From Bacillus sp. AFS055030 (lineage in GTDB: Bacteria > Bacillota > Bacilli > Bacillales > Bacillaceae_G): DNA of 64,000 nt. Shown here in pieces: positions 42,740 through 53,010 of this stretch. The stretch's first letter is position 1; the number at the start of each line of letters is the position of its first letter. The notes beneath the pieces are model-generated. The model saw nothing but the letters and a program-made list of their open reading frames with translations, was not told the DNA's origin and did no database searches. The position numbers and the translations under genes were made by a program. The stretch spans positions 1-64,000 of the forward strand of contig NZ_NUGT01000035.1 of assembly GCF_002574545.1 (NCBI RefSeq). Direction: 5' to 3'.

Positions 42740-43708
42740 ATGAAAGCACTTGTTTTTAGAGAATTTGGTCAATCAGACGTATTAACATACGAAGAGATAG
42801 CAACACCTAAAATTTCAAATGATGAAGTATTAGTTGAAATGAAGGCTGTGGGAGTTAACTTTGCAGATATTTATCGTCGTAAAGGAAATTATCATTTAGC
42901 AGGTGATCCTCCGTATATTTTAGGGTATGAAGGCTCTGGTATTATTGCAGAAGTCGGTTCAGATGTAACGGACTATAAAGTAGGAGATCGCGTAGCTTTT
43001 GCAGATGTTCCTTTTGCGAATGCAGAGTATGTTGCTGCAAAGGAATCTAATATTGTACCAATTCCAGATGAAATTAATTTTGAAATTGCTGCATCTATTA
43101 TGCTACAAGGGTTAACTGCACATTATTTAATAAATGATAGTTATAAAATAAAAGCAGGTGATGTTGCACTTGTTCATGCAGTCGCAGGTGGTGTTGGTCA
43201 ATTATTGACTCAAATGATTCGCTTAAAAGGTGGAGAGGTAATCGGATTGACCTCATCACAAGAAAAAAGAGAAAAAGCTTTATCAATCGGTGCGAAAGAG
43301 GTATTTTTATATACTGATAATTGGGTTTCAAAAATAAAAGAGTTTACAAAAGAAAAAAATGGTGTAGATGTTGTCTATGAATCAGTCGGATCTACAATAA
43401 TGGATAGCTTTGAAGCAACAAAAGTTCACGGTACAGTTGTATTTTATGGAATGGCTGGGGGGGATCCAGTTCATATTGATCCAAGAATGTTAATGGATAC
43501 CTCAAAAACACTAACCGGTGGCGACTTGTGGAATGTACTAATTTCGAAAGAAGAGAGACTACGAAGAAGTAGTGAGTTATTTAATTGGATTGCAACGAAA
43601 CAATTAATCGTACAACAACCTACTGTGTTTCCTTTAAAAGATGGTAAGCTTGCTCATGACCTATTAGAAAGTAGAAAATCGACTGGAAAAATCATATTAT
43701 CTGTTTAA
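42740..43708 (+). CDS. quinone oxidoreductase-like MDR dehydrogenase
   Basis: 322 residues, zinc-free medium-chain dehydrogenase. GVNFADIYRRKGNY, the Rossmann AVAGGVGQLLTQMIRLKG (about 142-159) and YESVGS match QorA/NADPH:quinone reductase relatives. Electron donor is probably NADPH; the in vivo substrate is unknown. SD TAAGGAAG is upstream. It follows nrdF by 18 bp, so it may be read with nrdIEF, then ends at a terminator. Confidence 0.85.
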   Translation: MKALVFREFGQSDVLTYEEIATPKISNDEVLVEMKAVGVNFADIYRRKGNYHLAGDPPYILGYEGSGIIAEVGSDVTDYKVGDRVAFADVPFANAEYVAAKESNIVPIPDEINFEIAASIMLQGLTAHYLINDSYKIKAGDVALVHAVAGGVGQLLTQMIRLKGGEVIGLTSSQEKREKALSIGAKEVFLYTDNWVSKIKEFTKEKNGVDVVYESVGSTIMDSFEATKVHGTVVFYGMAGGDPVHIDPRMLMDTSKTLTGGDLWNVLISKEERLRRSSELFNWIATKQLIVQQPTVFPLKDGKLAHDLLESRKSTGKIILSV

Positions 43709-43712
43709 TAAG

Positions 43713-43743
43713 AAAGACCAAAACAAAAGTTTTGGTCTTTTTA
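43713..43743. terminator. bidirectional terminator
   Basis: AAAGACCAAAAC and GTTTTGGTCTTT pair exactly around AAAA, between the convergent MDR and kinase genes. Confidence 0.9.
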
Positions 43744-43748
43744 TTAAG

Positions 43749-44972
43749 CTATCTAATCGGTAGTGTTATTGTAAAAGTAGTACCATTATTACCACTAATT
43801 ACGGATATGGTACCATTATGATTTTGAATCAATTTTTTTGTTAAAGATAAACCTAGTCCGGTCCCGTCATCTTTCGTTGAGAAGAACGGATCAAAAATAT
43901 ATGGTAAATCTGAAGGTGGAATTCCCGATCCATCGTCTTTTAATGCAATATAAATAAAATCTTTATCAATATAAGTTGCAATGCTAATTGTAAGCTGTCC
44001 TTCTTTTTTAGCATCTAGTGCATTATGAAATAAATTTAAAATTACTTGAACAAGTTGGTTTTTATCAAAGAAAATATGTGCTCCTATTAATTCCTCTGAT
44101 AAGTAATAGTCAATTTTGACATTATTTAAAACGGTCTCGCTAAATAATAGTTGTTTAATGTGATTTGTTAAAAAATCATTTATATTGATTGGCTCTGGCT
44201 TATAGTTCGCATTCTTTGTAATCGATAAAAAGTCTGTAATAATTCCATTTGCCCGATCTAATTCTGGAATCAATAAATCATTAAACAATCGCTTATACCT
44301 AGATGGAGCTTCTTCTTGCAAGAATTGCAAATAACCTCTAACAGTTGTAAGTGGATTGCGGACTTCATGTGCTATACCTGCAGCGATTCTACCTGACATT
44401 GCTAGCTTTTCAGAATCTCTTGCCTCGTTTAAATTATGAAAAATACCAATAACTCTTGATATTTCACCATTTATATCACGGATAATCCGTGTATTGATAA
44501 TGCCATAGTTAATATTTAAAATTTCCTTATTATAAAATTCTTCGCCCGAATAAAGTGTTTGCAATATATAAATGTCTTTATCGTCTATTTTTAATAACTC
44601 TCTAATATGTCGTCCGATAAATTCGTATTTAGTGATTCTAAAATCGATCGAAACTTGTTGATTGTATAGCGTAATTATTCCATCTTTATCGATAAATAAT
44701 ATGTGGTGTGGTAATGCATCATAGATTGATTGCAAAGTCCTTCTACTATTCGATAAAAAGTTAGTGAATTTAGTATGTAATGGAAGTATATCATTATTTG
44801 TATTAGATTTACTTGTATTTCTAGTTAAATGATCCGAATTAGATAATTCGAGTGTTTCGTTCGAAAATATAGATCCAGAAGTTATTGTATTTAAAATTAT
44901 TTCATACGATTTTATCTTTTCTTCAAGTTCGTTAATTTTAGCTTTTAGTTCATGTACTGGCTCGTTTATCAT
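43749..44972 (-). CDS. orphan PAS-domain sensor histidine kinase (KinA-E like)
   Basis: 407 residues, cytoplasmic: a short coiled coil (1-25), a PAS domain (about 80-180: LPHHILFIDKDGIITLYN), H-box GIAHEVRNPLTTVRGYLQFL, N-box NLFHNALDA, and G boxes DDGSGIP and GTGLGLSL. No transmembrane segment. The H-box is the type of the sporulation kinases feeding Spo0F, and there is no adjacent response regulator, as usual for them. Its signal is unknown. SD GGAG is 10 bases upstream of ATG 44972. Confidence 0.85.
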   Translation of the reverse strand: MINEPVHELKAKINELEEKIKSYEIILNTITSGSIFSNETLELSNSDHLTRNTSKSNTNNDILPLHTKFTNFLSNSRRTLQSIYDALPHHILFIDKDGIITLYNQQVSIDFRITKYEFIGRHIRELLKIDDKDIYILQTLYSGEEFYNKEILNINYGIINTRIIRDINGEISRVIGIFHNLNEARDSEKLAMSGRIAAGIAHEVRNPLTTVRGYLQFLQEEAPSRYKRLFNDLLIPELDRANGIITDFLSITKNANYKPEPININDFLTNHIKQLLFSETVLNNVKIDYYLSEELIGAHIFFDKNQLVQVILNLFHNALDAKKEGQLTISIATYIDKDFIYIALKDDGSGIPPSDLPYIFDPFFSTKDDGTGLGLSLTKKLIQNHNGTISVISGNNGTTFTITLPIR

Positions 44973-45098
44973 TTACACTATACTCCAATTTCTACTAAAA
45001 TAAAATTATACTATAGTCATTATAACAAACATATCCGTTTATTTTAATGAAAATTAGAAATAATTAATTAATAATGAAAGAACTAATAGGAGAGATGT

Positions 45099-45947
45099 AT
45101 GGAAATAAAGATTGGAGTTACTGGGTGGGGCGATCATGATAGTTTATACCCTGATCGGATTCACTCTTCAAAAAAATTGAGACAATATTGTATGCATTTT
45201 CCAATTGTCGAAATTGATTCTTCCTATTATAGTATAATGCCACAATCAAACTATCAAAAATGGGTAAATCAAACGACAGCTGACTTTTCATTTATTGTTA
45301 AAGCATATGGCGGAATAACGGGCCATTCAAGGCAAAACTATTCTAAAGAGGAGCAGATTTTACTGTTAACGCCATTTTTGGAATCAATCCAGCCTTTAAT
45401 TGAAGCGAATAAATTAAAAGGCATATTATTTCAGTTTCCACCTTGGTTTAATTGTAAAAAAGAAAATGTTGAATTATTAAGAATTTTGAAAAGTAAGCTC
45501 AAAGGACTTCCTGCAATTTTAGAATTTCGTAATCAGACTTGGTTTTATCCTAGTTTTTATGAGCAAACTTTGAAATTTATGGAGGATGAAGGGTGGATTC
45601 ATTCGATCTGTGATGAGCCACAAGCTGGGACTGGTAGTATACCGATCGTACTACACCCTACAAATTCAAATTTAACTTTAATCCGTTTTCATGGACGAAA
45701 TATTTATGGATGGAATCATAATGGACAAGATAACTGGCGTGAGGTACGTTATTTATACCGATATAATGAAGAAGAATTGTATGAATGGGTAGAAAGAATT
45801 GAGCAGTTATCAAAAAACACAAAAGAAATTTGTATACTGTTTAATAATAATTCTGGTGGAGATGCAGCGGATAATGCTAAACAATTAATGAAGCTGCTAG
45901 GCATTGAATTTGGACCATCCTCTACCGAGCAGCTTGAATTATTTTAG
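45099..45947 (+). CDS. DUF72 family protein (YunF-like)
   Basis: 282 residues, TIM-barrel-like DUF72 domain: IGVTGWGDHDSLYP, EIDSSYYSIM, WVNQTTADFSFIVKA, LEFRNQTWF, and RFHGRN. Function unknown. SD AGGAGAG is 6 bases upstream. Its stop overlaps the convergent bdbC stop by four bases and no terminator is visible, so the two mRNAs must overlap at their 3' ends. Confidence 0.85.
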   Translation: MEIKIGVTGWGDHDSLYPDRIHSSKKLRQYCMHFPIVEIDSSYYSIMPQSNYQKWVNQTTADFSFIVKAYGGITGHSRQNYSKEEQILLLTPFLESIQPLIEANKLKGILFQFPPWFNCKKENVELLRILKSKLKGLPAILEFRNQTWFYPSFYEQTLKFMEDEGWIHSICDEPQAGTGSIPIVLHPTNSNLTLIRFHGRNIYGWNHNGQDNWREVRYLYRYNEEELYEWVERIEQLSKNTKEICILFNNNSGGDAADNAKQLMKLLGIEFGPSSTEQLELF

Positions 45948-46357
45948 TTTGATTTTCGTAAAAGAACTATGCAGAAAATATTAATTAGTAGGAATGCAAC
46001 AAATGCTAACATTGGAATGGTTATAAATCCAAACCAATTTAAATAATCTCCAGTACAAGGGACAGGTCCACATTGTGTAGCTGTTTCTTTAAGTGCAGGA
46101 ACCTTTTGAATTAAAATATGATAAATTGAAATACACATACCTATTAAGGATAAAGGTAGTGCATAAACAACATCTTTTATATTATTTTTATAAAAAGCGA
46201 TTCCGATAATAAAAACAATCGGGTACATAAAAATTCGCTGATACCAGCATAATGAACATGGTGTCCAATGATTAATTACTGAAAATGATAAACTACCTAG
46301 TGTTGCGATAATGCTTACAATCCAGGTGAGAAATAAAATTGATTGCTGTTTCTTCAT
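45944..46357 (-). CDS. bdbC: disulfide oxidoreductase, DsbB/BdbC type
   Basis: 137 residues, four membrane segments. The first loop has CSLCWYQR (quinone-interacting Cys pair) and the second the pair CGPVPC. It reoxidises a BdbD-like partner, passing electrons to quinone. No bdbD is visible in the window. In B. subtilis BdbC acts in competence and disulfide formation in exported proteins. Confidence 0.9.
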   Translation of the reverse strand: MKKQQSILFLTWIVSIIATLGSLSFSVINHWTPCSLCWYQRIFMYPIVFIIGIAFYKNNIKDVVYALPLSLIGMCISIYHILIQKVPALKETATQCGPVPCTGDYLNWFGFITIPMLAFVAFLLINIFCIVLLRKSN

Positions 46358-46459
46358 ACCTTACCATCCTTAAATTGAATTTCGATATTGCTATTGTACC
46401 TTTGATTGGATGTAAAGTGGTATAAAAACGTCGTTAGGTTGTTAAGTTTTTTAATTAAT

Positions 46460-46490
46460 AAAAGCCTGAGATTATGTTCTCAGGCTTTTA
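46460..46490 (-). terminator. deoD terminator
   Basis: AAAAGCCTGAGA and TCTCAGGCTTTT pair exactly around TTATGT. Confidence 0.88.
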
Positions 46491-46496
46491 AATAAC

Positions 46497-47201
46497 TTAA
46501 GCGATTGCTGCATCTAGTGCGATGACAATCATATCATTAAAAGTAGTTTGTCTTTCTTGTGCAGATGTTTCTACGCCAGTGAAGATATGGTCGCTTACCG
46601 TTAAAACAGTAAGTGCGTCTACATTATGTTTTGCTGCGATTGTATATAATGCAGTTGTTTCCATCTCTACAGCAAGAACTCCGTAATTCGCTAATTTTTC
46701 GTACATGTCCATACTATCTCGGTAGAAAATATCAGAAGTTAAAATATTTCCTACTTTCACATTTAATCCTTTATTCACAGCACCTTCATACGCTTTCTTT
46801 AATAAATCAAAGCTAGCACAAGGAGAATAATCGAAACCAGGAAATGTTTGACGATTCATATTTGAATCTGTACAAGTCGTCATCGCAATAATGACATCAC
46901 GAATTTTTACATCTTTTTGAAGCCCACCACAAGTGCCAACACGAATCAACGTTTTTACACCATAACTATTAATCAATTCATTTACATAAATCCCAATTGA
47001 AGGAATTCCCATTCCAGTACCTTGAACGGAAATTCTTTGACCTTTATAAGTACCAGTAAAACCAAGCATTCCGCGAACTTCATTATAACAAACTACATCT
47101 TCTAAAAACGTTTCTGCAATATATTTAGCTCTTAATGGATCACCAGGTAATAAAATTTTATCAGCAATTGCACCTTGTTCGGCACCAATATGTATACTCA
47201 T
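46497..47201 (-). CDS. deoD: purine nucleoside phosphorylase, DeoD type
   Basis: 234 residues. The N-terminal [26 protein letters not shown], phosphate-binding RVGTCGGL, and VEMETTALY with SDH near the C-terminus are those of hexameric PNPs. It cleaves purine ribo- and deoxyribonucleosides to base and sugar-1-phosphate. SD AGGAGG lies 8 bases upstream. Single-gene unit. Confidence 0.94.
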   Translation of the reverse strand: MSIHIGAEQGAIADKILLPGDPLRAKYIAETFLEDVVCYNEVRGMLGFTGTYKGQRISVQGTGMGIPSIGIYVNELINSYGVKTLIRVGTCGGLQKDVKIRDVIIAMTTCTDSNMNRQTFPGFDYSPCASFDLLKKAYEGAVNKGLNVKVGNILTSDIFYRDSMDMYEKLANYGVLAVEMETTALYTIAAKHNVDALTVLTVSDHIFTGVETSAQERQTTFNDMIVIALDAAIA

Positions 47202-47505
47202 TTAATGCTCCTCCTTCAAAACTGTTTGTATATAGCCCATCATTATCAGTATGTTAGTTTCTACATTTAAATAAAAAACATTCTTATTTGTAACACTACT
47301 TAAAGGAAAAAGTAAGATGGACGTAGTACATATTAAATATAGAAATAAAATATTCATAGACAATATTAACCAATACAGATAATTTATGGCGAATTTTAAT
47401 TATTGCACAGGTGATAAAATATTGAAAGAGTTTACAATTAGAATTTTTAGCTTTCTTGAAATAACTAAAAATTATTAATTTTAACTTTTTAAGGGAGAAT
47501 GATCT
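47202..47505. other. 304-bp intergenic region
   Basis: AT-rich, with promoter sequences presumably for deoD and the next gene. A 21-codon frame at 47317-47382 has a poor SD and is not called. No hairpin or repeat of note. Confidence 0.5.
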
Positions 47506-48234
47506 ATGAAATTTCGTTTTATTGCTGCTCTATGTGTAGCTATCTTAATTATTCTACTAATTAGCAATCGTTTAGTTAATCATAGTATATTATCAAGTAG
47601 TAGCCATGTTAGCCAACTGAAAGTTCAAAAAGTAAAGTGGAATCTATCGACTAAAAAAACCTTACAAGAAGTAACGGTATCTTCTAGATCATTGAATGCA
47701 TTGCAACGAGAAAAAATTAGAATATTTATTACGACAGATCAATTAAATTCCTATAAAGTCATTGAACCTGTCTATAATGGGAATAACCATTTTACATTTA
47801 AGTATTCCTTTAAGAAAGATATACCTTATTACGTTAGTATATTTATACATAATCAAACCCTTGATACAAAGATTTTCCAAAAGCAAAAGAACAAAAAAGG
47901 AGAAGTATTTCCGACTGCAATTTTAACGAAAAAAACTGATGATTACAGAGTTTCCCTACTTTATACTTCAATTCTTCCAAAAACTAAGAGTAAAATTACA
48001 TTTAATTTTGATCAATTTAAAAAACGTTCCAAATTTACTGATCAGCAATTTTATATAATGAATGAAGAAGGAACATATTTTAGGCTAATTAGCAATCCTA
48101 ATAATCAATCAAAAGTAAGCTATGAACTTGATTTACCTGAAGCAGGTATGTATAAAATATTTTATGAATTTAAATTAAATGACGATCGAAAATCATTTAA
48201 TTTTATTTTAGACGTAAAAGACAAAGACAGCTAA
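47506..48234 (+). CDS. membrane-anchored protein of unknown function
   Basis: 242 residues. One N-terminal hydrophobic anchor (residues 5-25) then an extracellular region with two related-looking beta-rich segments, each ending in a hydrophobic Tyr-rich strand (YKVIEPVYNGNNHFTFKY; VSYELDLPEAGMYKIFYEF). The second resembles YtkA-like beta domains. SD AAGGGAGAATG is upstream; the HAD phosphatase begins 11 bp after the stop, so the two form a unit. Function unknown. Confidence 0.65.
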   Translation: MKFRFIAALCVAILIILLISNRLVNHSILSSSSHVSQLKVQKVKWNLSTKKTLQEVTVSSRSLNALQREKIRIFITTDQLNSYKVIEPVYNGNNHFTFKYSFKKDIPYYVSIFIHNQTLDTKIFQKQKNKKGEVFPTAILTKKTDDYRVSLLYTSILPKTKSKITFNFDQFKKRSKFTDQQFYIMNEEGTYFRLISNPNNQSKVSYELDLPEAGMYKIFYEFKLNDDRKSFNFILDVKDKDS

Positions 48235-48244
48235 GGAGTAGAAA

Positions 48245-49066
48245 ATGCACAATTTATTAATGAATTCAAAAGTATTAGTTTTTGATTTAGATGGTACTTT
48301 GTATGATGGTACCGAGCACTACGATTACTATGCCAAATTACTTGCGAATGAGATAAGTCCAGAAAAGCGTGATTCTTTTTTAAAGGATTATCAAAAAATA
48401 AAAGATTATGACCATGCACTAACTATAGGCAAAATTTATGATTCGAAAAATGATTTAATTATATCGTTAGATCCAATTACATTAAATCCAATTCAAGTAT
48501 TTACTTGGGAAGGGCAGCTGCTTTCTAAAAATGAACTTCCAGAAAATTATCTTGAAAAAATTAATTATGAATTACCATATATCCCAGTAGGTGATGGATG
48601 GTGGATTCCTTTAGTAGCAAGTTATCATTACGGTGCAAAAGATGTTTATCACTGTTATGATAAAACAAAGGAGTATATGGCAACAAAAGAGTTTAGTATT
48701 CCTTATATAAAAGGTTTAAAAGAAGCATTAGAAAAAGTTAAGGATTCAAAAAAGTTAGTATTGTTAACAAACTCTGATCGAGCAGATGTAACTAGATTAC
48801 TGAAACTACTTAATTTAAATGATTTATTTCATTTAGAAATTACGGATGGTAAGAAACCATTAGAAACAGAAAAGCATTTTAAAAATATAATAAATCAGTT
48901 CAATGTTAAGCCACATGAAATTGTTTCAATTGGTGATAACTTCATTAATGAAATTTCTCCTGCTTTAAAATTGGGGATGCATGGGGTTTACATTACAAAT
49001 CAAACAACGAGACAAGTAAGTGATTCCTTATTAGTTGTAAAAAAACTAGAGGAAGTATTTGAGTAA
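48245..49066 (+). CDS. HAD-family hydrolase
   Basis: 273 residues. The nucleophile motif VFDLDGTLYDGTEHY near residues 11-25, a cap of about 120 residues, the Thr/Ser motif LLTNSDR, and the Lys/Asp motif GDNFINE give a HAD phosphatase core. Substrate unknown. SD AAGGAG is 6 bases before the ATG. Probably co-transcribed with the membrane-anchored gene before it. Confidence 0.82.
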   Translation: MHNLLMNSKVLVFDLDGTLYDGTEHYDYYAKLLANEISPEKRDSFLKDYQKIKDYDHALTIGKIYDSKNDLIISLDPITLNPIQVFTWEGQLLSKNELPENYLEKINYELPYIPVGDGWWIPLVASYHYGAKDVYHCYDKTKEYMATKEFSIPYIKGLKEALEKVKDSKKLVLLTNSDRADVTRLLKLLNLNDLFHLEITDGKKPLETEKHFKNIINQFNVKPHEIVSIGDNFINEISPALKLGMHGVYITNQTTRQVSDSLLVVKKLEEVFE

Positions 49067-49072
49067 TTTGGT

Positions 49073-49107
49073 AAAACTGTAAGCAAAAAATTGCTTACAG
49101 TTTTTTG
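49073..49107 (+). terminator. terminator after the HAD gene
   Basis: AAAACTGTAAGC and GCTTACAGTTTT pair exactly, then TTG. Confidence 0.85.
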
Positions 49108-49251
49108 TGATTTTTTATCATGATTAACTAATCTTTTACACATAATTTGAATTGGTATTTCACTTTGATGTATACTCAATTTCCATCTTTATTTTATGTG
49201 CTTCATACATACTTTGGAAATTGCTTAGAGAAAATAATGTTAGGAGGAAGT

Positions 49252-50055
49252 GTGAATGAACAAAAATCGAAGACGATACTCTCTCATATTTTCTATCTTT
49301 ATTTTTTTGATGTAGGTCAAGGGGATAGCATGGTTATGATTTTACCAAATGGTAAGACGGTACTGATTGATGGAGGAGACGTGGAACATGGTGGAGTGGT
49401 TATAAAAAAACTTAGACGACTACATATAAATGAAATCGATCTCTTAGTCAGTACACATCCTGATATTGATCATATTGGTGGGTTATTAAAAGTAATGAAT
49501 AGTGTTAAAATCACAAAAATCCTCGATAGTGGGAAAAAATATAATTCACATTCTTATTATTTATATAAGAAAGAAGCATATCAAAGGAATATTCCAATAA
49601 GTATTGCAAAGTTAAATGAAAAAATTATGCTTGACCCAAATGTCGATATCACGGTTTTAAATAGCGGGAAAAAATCGTATACAAATAATAATAGTTCAAT
49701 TGTATTGAAGGTAAAATATGATGACATTTCAATTTTATTAACTGGAGATATTGAAAGAAAAGCCGAACAAAGGTTAATTAAAAATGAGGATATCAATGCT
49801 CAAGTACTAAAAATTCCGCATCATGGATCATCAACATCAACTTCAGAAGCGTTTTTATTTGCAGTAAATCCTACAGTCGCAATTCTTTCATATGATAAAT
49901 TTAATTTATTTGGTCATCCTCATCGTTCAGTAATGAAGAGGTTAAATCACCTAGGAATTAAGCAATATACAACGGACCAATTCGGAGATATCGAATTATC
50001 AACAAATGGACATAAATTATATATTGAAAAAGAAGAAGTATTGGTAGATCCATGA
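49252..50055 (+). CDS. ComEC-like metallo-beta-lactamase-fold hydrolase
   Basis: About 267 residues from GTG 49252. Metal motif STHPDIDHIGG (about 98-108), LTGDIERKA, and PHHGSSTST are the zinc-binding blocks shared with the ComEC C-terminal domain. The first strand FFDVGQGDSMVMI begins at about residue 20. The usual export signal is absent from this frame. The best SD (AGGAGG 49242) fits an ATG at 49256 in another frame, which reads 19 codons and stops after a run of seven T; a one-base shift there would join it to the enzyme. Possible frameshift or sequencing error. Confidence 0.72.
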   Translation: MNEQKSKTILSHIFYLYFFDVGQGDSMVMILPNGKTVLIDGGDVEHGGVVIKKLRRLHINEIDLLVSTHPDIDHIGGLLKVMNSVKITKILDSGKKYNSHSYYLYKKEAYQRNIPISIAKLNEKIMLDPNVDITVLNSGKKSYTNNNSSIVLKVKYDDISILLTGDIERKAEQRLIKNEDINAQVLKIPHHGSSTSTSEAFLFAVNPTVAILSYDKFNLFGHPHRSVMKRLNHLGIKQYTTDQFGDIELSTNGHKLYIEKEEVLVDP

Positions 50056-50269
50056 AGGACAAAAACCTATACTTCTTTTTTTAGTCAAAAGTGATTTAAT
50101 TTATTATTTTTGAATCAGTAGTATAGACAACTAGGAGTATATATCATAAAATAGTTATGAAGAAATCAAGCTACTTATATAAATGAATGTGAATGATGAT
50201 TAAGTAAACACTACTTTCTATATTGGGGTATTGACGAAGACTTCTTAGACAAAGGAAAGAGGAGAGTAA
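50056..50269 (+). promoter_or_regulatory. nagA promoter region with NagR operator-like site
   Basis: AGTAGTATAGACAACT (50117-50132) matches the nagP operator-like sequence at 14 of 16 positions. TTGAAT lies seven bases upstream. The rest of the interval has no gene. Confidence 0.72.
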
Positions 50270-51406
50270 ATGAAATCAATCATTAATGTTAAAATTTACA
50301 CAGGTAAAGAAGTAATTGAAAATGGCTATATTCGATACAATGAAAAAATTTCATCTCTTGGTCATATGAATGGTTATGAAAATGAAGGTGAAGAAATAAT
50401 TGATGGAAAAGGGACAGTTATTATTCCTGGAATGATTGATGTCCATATTCATGGTGCATATGATGTCGATGCAATGGATGCTGATCCAAACTCAATGGTA
50501 AGGATGAGTAAAGAAATGATGAAGGAAGGGGTAACAACATTCTTCCCGACTACCATGACACAATCGAAAGAAAATATTAAAAATGCTTTAAAATCTTTAA
50601 ATGAAGCAAAAAAACTTGGTGCTCATTTTGAATATATTCATTTAGAAGGACCGTTTGTTAATAAAAATAAAGCTGGAGCACAGCCATTAGAATATATTAT
50701 TAACCCTGACGTTGAACTATTTAAAGAGTGGCAAGAAGCTTCTGGTGGACTAATCAAATTAGTTACTTATGCACCTGAGGTTGAAGGTGCAATAGAGTTA
50801 GAAAAAGAGCTAGAGCGTACTAATGTAGTTGGCACAGTAGGTCACTCAGATGCAATTAGATCAGATTTTGAAGGTCGAAATATTTTCCACGCTACACATT
50901 TATACAACCAAATGAGACCTATGCATCATCGTGAAGCAGGGACTGTTGGACATGTATTACTTGATGAAAGAGTAATGGTAGAAGTGATACCTGATGGAAT
51001 TCATATTCATCCTGATATGGTAAAACTTGCTTATCGCCTAAAAGGTGCGAAGAAAATAAGCGTAATTACTGATGCGATGAGAGCAAAAGGGTTAGCTGAG
51101 GGCAAGTATGAATTAGGTGGACAACCTGTATTTGTAAAGGATAAAAGTGCAAGATTAGAAGACGGAACACTTGCGGGTAGTATTTTAAAAATGGATGATG
51201 CATTCAGAAACATTATGGCTTTTACCGGATGTAGTCCTGAAGAAGCAGTACAAATGACTTCAATAAACCAAGCTAATGAGTTTGGTCTTAAACATAAAGG
51301 AGCATTAGAACCAGGTAAAGACGCTGATTTTGTGCAAATGACTCCTGATTTCTTCGTTATTGATACAACTAGACAAGGTAAAAATATGAATGAGGTGACT
51401 TTATGA
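50270..51406 (+). CDS. nagA: N-acetylglucosamine-6-phosphate deacetylase
   Basis: 378 residues, amidohydrolase fold. [18 protein letters not shown] (HxH metal ligands), LEGPFVN, the His-rich [16 protein letters not shown], and ITDAMRAKG with its catalytic Asp. It deacetylates GlcNAc-6-P to glucosamine-6-P. First gene of nagA-nagB-nagR; the stop overlaps nagB by 4 bases. SD AGAGGAGAG is 5 bases upstream. Confidence 0.94.
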   Translation: MKSIINVKIYTGKEVIENGYIRYNEKISSLGHMNGYENEGEEIIDGKGTVIIPGMIDVHIHGAYDVDAMDADPNSMVRMSKEMMKEGVTTFFPTTMTQSKENIKNALKSLNEAKKLGAHFEYIHLEGPFVNKNKAGAQPLEYIINPDVELFKEWQEASGGLIKLVTYAPEVEGAIELEKELERTNVVGTVGHSDAIRSDFEGRNIFHATHLYNQMRPMHHREAGTVGHVLLDERVMVEVIPDGIHIHPDMVKLAYRLKGAKKISVITDAMRAKGLAEGKYELGGQPVFVKDKSARLEDGTLAGSILKMDDAFRNIMAFTGCSPEEAVQMTSINQANEFGLKHKGALEPGKDADFVQMTPDFFVIDTTRQGKNMNEVTL

Positions 51407-52113
51407 ACGTAATCGTAGTAAAAAATGCAGAAGAAATATCAAAAGTAGCATATGAAAAAATGGTAAAGGCATTTGAAGGGAAAGAAGAATTCACTTTAGG
51501 ATTGGCTACTGGTGGATCTCCATTAGGTATTTATGAACTTTTCCGTATTCATAAACCAGATGTATCACACGTCATTACTGTAAATCTTGATGAATATGTT
51601 GGACTTGCAGAAGATGATCAAACAAGCTACCACACATATATGGCAGAACAACTTTTTAATCATTTAAAATTTAAAGAAAACCATTTACCAAATGGAAATA
51701 CAAAAAATCTAGAAGAAGCTTGTAAAAATTATGAAGAATTACTACAAAAGCATCCTGTAGATTTACAACTTTTAGGAATAGGTGAAAATGGTCATATTGC
51801 ATTTAATGAACCTGGGACACCATTTGATACACCTACTCATATTGTAGAACTTACTGAATCAACTCGTAACGCAAATAAAATTTATTTTGAGAACGAGGAA
51901 GATGTCCCTACACATGCAGTAACGATGGGAATTGGTTCAATTATGAGAGCAAAAGAAATCATTTTAGTAGCTTCAGGCATCAAAAAGGCTGAAGCAGTCA
52001 AGGAAATGTTAAATGGAAAATTAGATATTAACTGTCCTGCTACTGCACTCCAAAACCACAACAACGTAACAATTGTTGTTGATGAAGAAGCTTACTCACT
52101 TTGTCATAAATAA
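51403..52113 (+). CDS. nagB: glucosamine-6-phosphate deaminase
   Basis: 236 residues, NagB/RpiA fold. [12 protein letters not shown] is the sugar-phosphate loop, NLDEYVGL holds catalytic Asp, and [12 protein letters not shown] the ring-opening His. It converts glucosamine-6-P to fructose-6-P and ammonia, completing GlcNAc use. ATGA overlap with nagA and TAATG overlap with nagR make a tightly coupled operon. Confidence 0.94.
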   Translation: MNVIVVKNAEEISKVAYEKMVKAFEGKEEFTLGLATGGSPLGIYELFRIHKPDVSHVITVNLDEYVGLAEDDQTSYHTYMAEQLFNHLKFKENHLPNGNTKNLEEACKNYEELLQKHPVDLQLLGIGENGHIAFNEPGTPFDTPTHIVELTESTRNANKIYFENEEDVPTHAVTMGIGSIMRAKEIILVASGIKKAEAVKEMLNGKLDINCPATALQNHNNVTIVVDEEAYSLCHK

Positions 52114-52850
52114 TGTTAAAACTAGATAAAAATTCACCGTTACCGATTTATTTCCAAATACAAGAAATTTTAAAGCTTAAAATTAACTCAGGAGAATGGA
52201 AACCTGGTGAGCGAATTCCTTCTGAGCAAACATTGAGTGAGATGTTAAATGTAAGCAGGATGACAATAAGACAAGCATTAAACAATCTTGTAAAGGAATC
52301 ATTAATAAGCCGGAAACGCGGAATTGGTACGTTTGTATCAGTAAAAGATGGAATTGAAGTTGAGGAATCATTAAAATCATTAAGGAGTTTTTCTGAGGAC
52401 ATTACATCCATAGGATTGACCCCTACTAATAAATTACTTGGCTTTTCGACAATTGAAGCTGATGAATACTTAGCAGAAGTGTTATCAATTGAAAGTGGCT
52501 CTGAAATTTTTAAAATTGAAAGATGTCGCTTAGCAAATGAGCATCCCATTGCCATTGAAACAACGTACCTACCAAAAAAATTAGTAAATCGAATTGATGA
52601 AAAAGTCCTAAATCATTCCTTATATGAATATTTTGAAGTTACATTAGGTTATTCAATTGAAAAAGCTACAAAATGGATTAAAGCATCTTTAATGACAGAA
52701 AAAGATTCATTAATCCTTGAGGTAGCAGAGGATTCTCCTGCACTTGAATTACACCAAGTAACGTTTATTAATGATGGAATCCCACTTGAATATGTAAGCT
52801 GTATTTACCGAGCTGATCGTTATCGTTTTACAATTGATATTGATCGTTAA
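52113..52850 (+). CDS. nagR: GntR/HutC-type repressor of GlcNAc genes
   Basis: 245 residues: winged helix ([20 protein letters not shown], then SRMTIRQALNNLVKESLISRKRGIGTFV), and a UTRA ligand-binding domain with SLRSFSEDI. The homologue YvoA/NagR of B. subtilis represses nagAB and nagP and is released by glucosamine-6-P or GlcNAc-6-P. Operator-like sites are present before nagA and nagP. Starts in TAATG with the nagB stop. Confidence 0.9.
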   Translation: MLKLDKNSPLPIYFQIQEILKLKINSGEWKPGERIPSEQTLSEMLNVSRMTIRQALNNLVKESLISRKRGIGTFVSVKDGIEVEESLKSLRSFSEDITSIGLTPTNKLLGFSTIEADEYLAEVLSIESGSEIFKIERCRLANEHPIAIETTYLPKKLVNRIDEKVLNHSLYEYFEVTLGYSIEKATKWIKASLMTEKDSLILEVAEDSPALELHQVTFINDGIPLEYVSCIYRADRYRFTIDIDR

Positions 52851-52878
52851 AAGAGTGCTTTTTTAGCACTCTTTTTTC
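52850..52878 (+). terminator. nag operon terminator
   Basis: AAAGAGTGC and GCACTCTTT pair around TTTTTTA, followed by T3. Confidence 0.85.
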
Positions 52879-53010
52879 ATTTTTTAGATGAAACTGCCAT
52901 TAGAAAAATATCCAGTAAAATGATTATCGAACTATAACGATTAAGAGGTTCATAAAAAAGAGCAATCTGATTAATCGAAATCACAAGACTCCCATACATT
53001 ATATTTCAAT

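Noticed and set aside
45944-46357. Partner gene bdbD next to bdbC
   Set aside because: No thioredoxin-fold CxxC protein is coded in the neighbourhood; the flanking genes are DUF72 and deoD.
47317-47382. 21-codon ORF upstream of the membrane-anchored gene
   Set aside because: Poor SD, no recognisable features, and such frames are expected by chance in AT-rich DNA.
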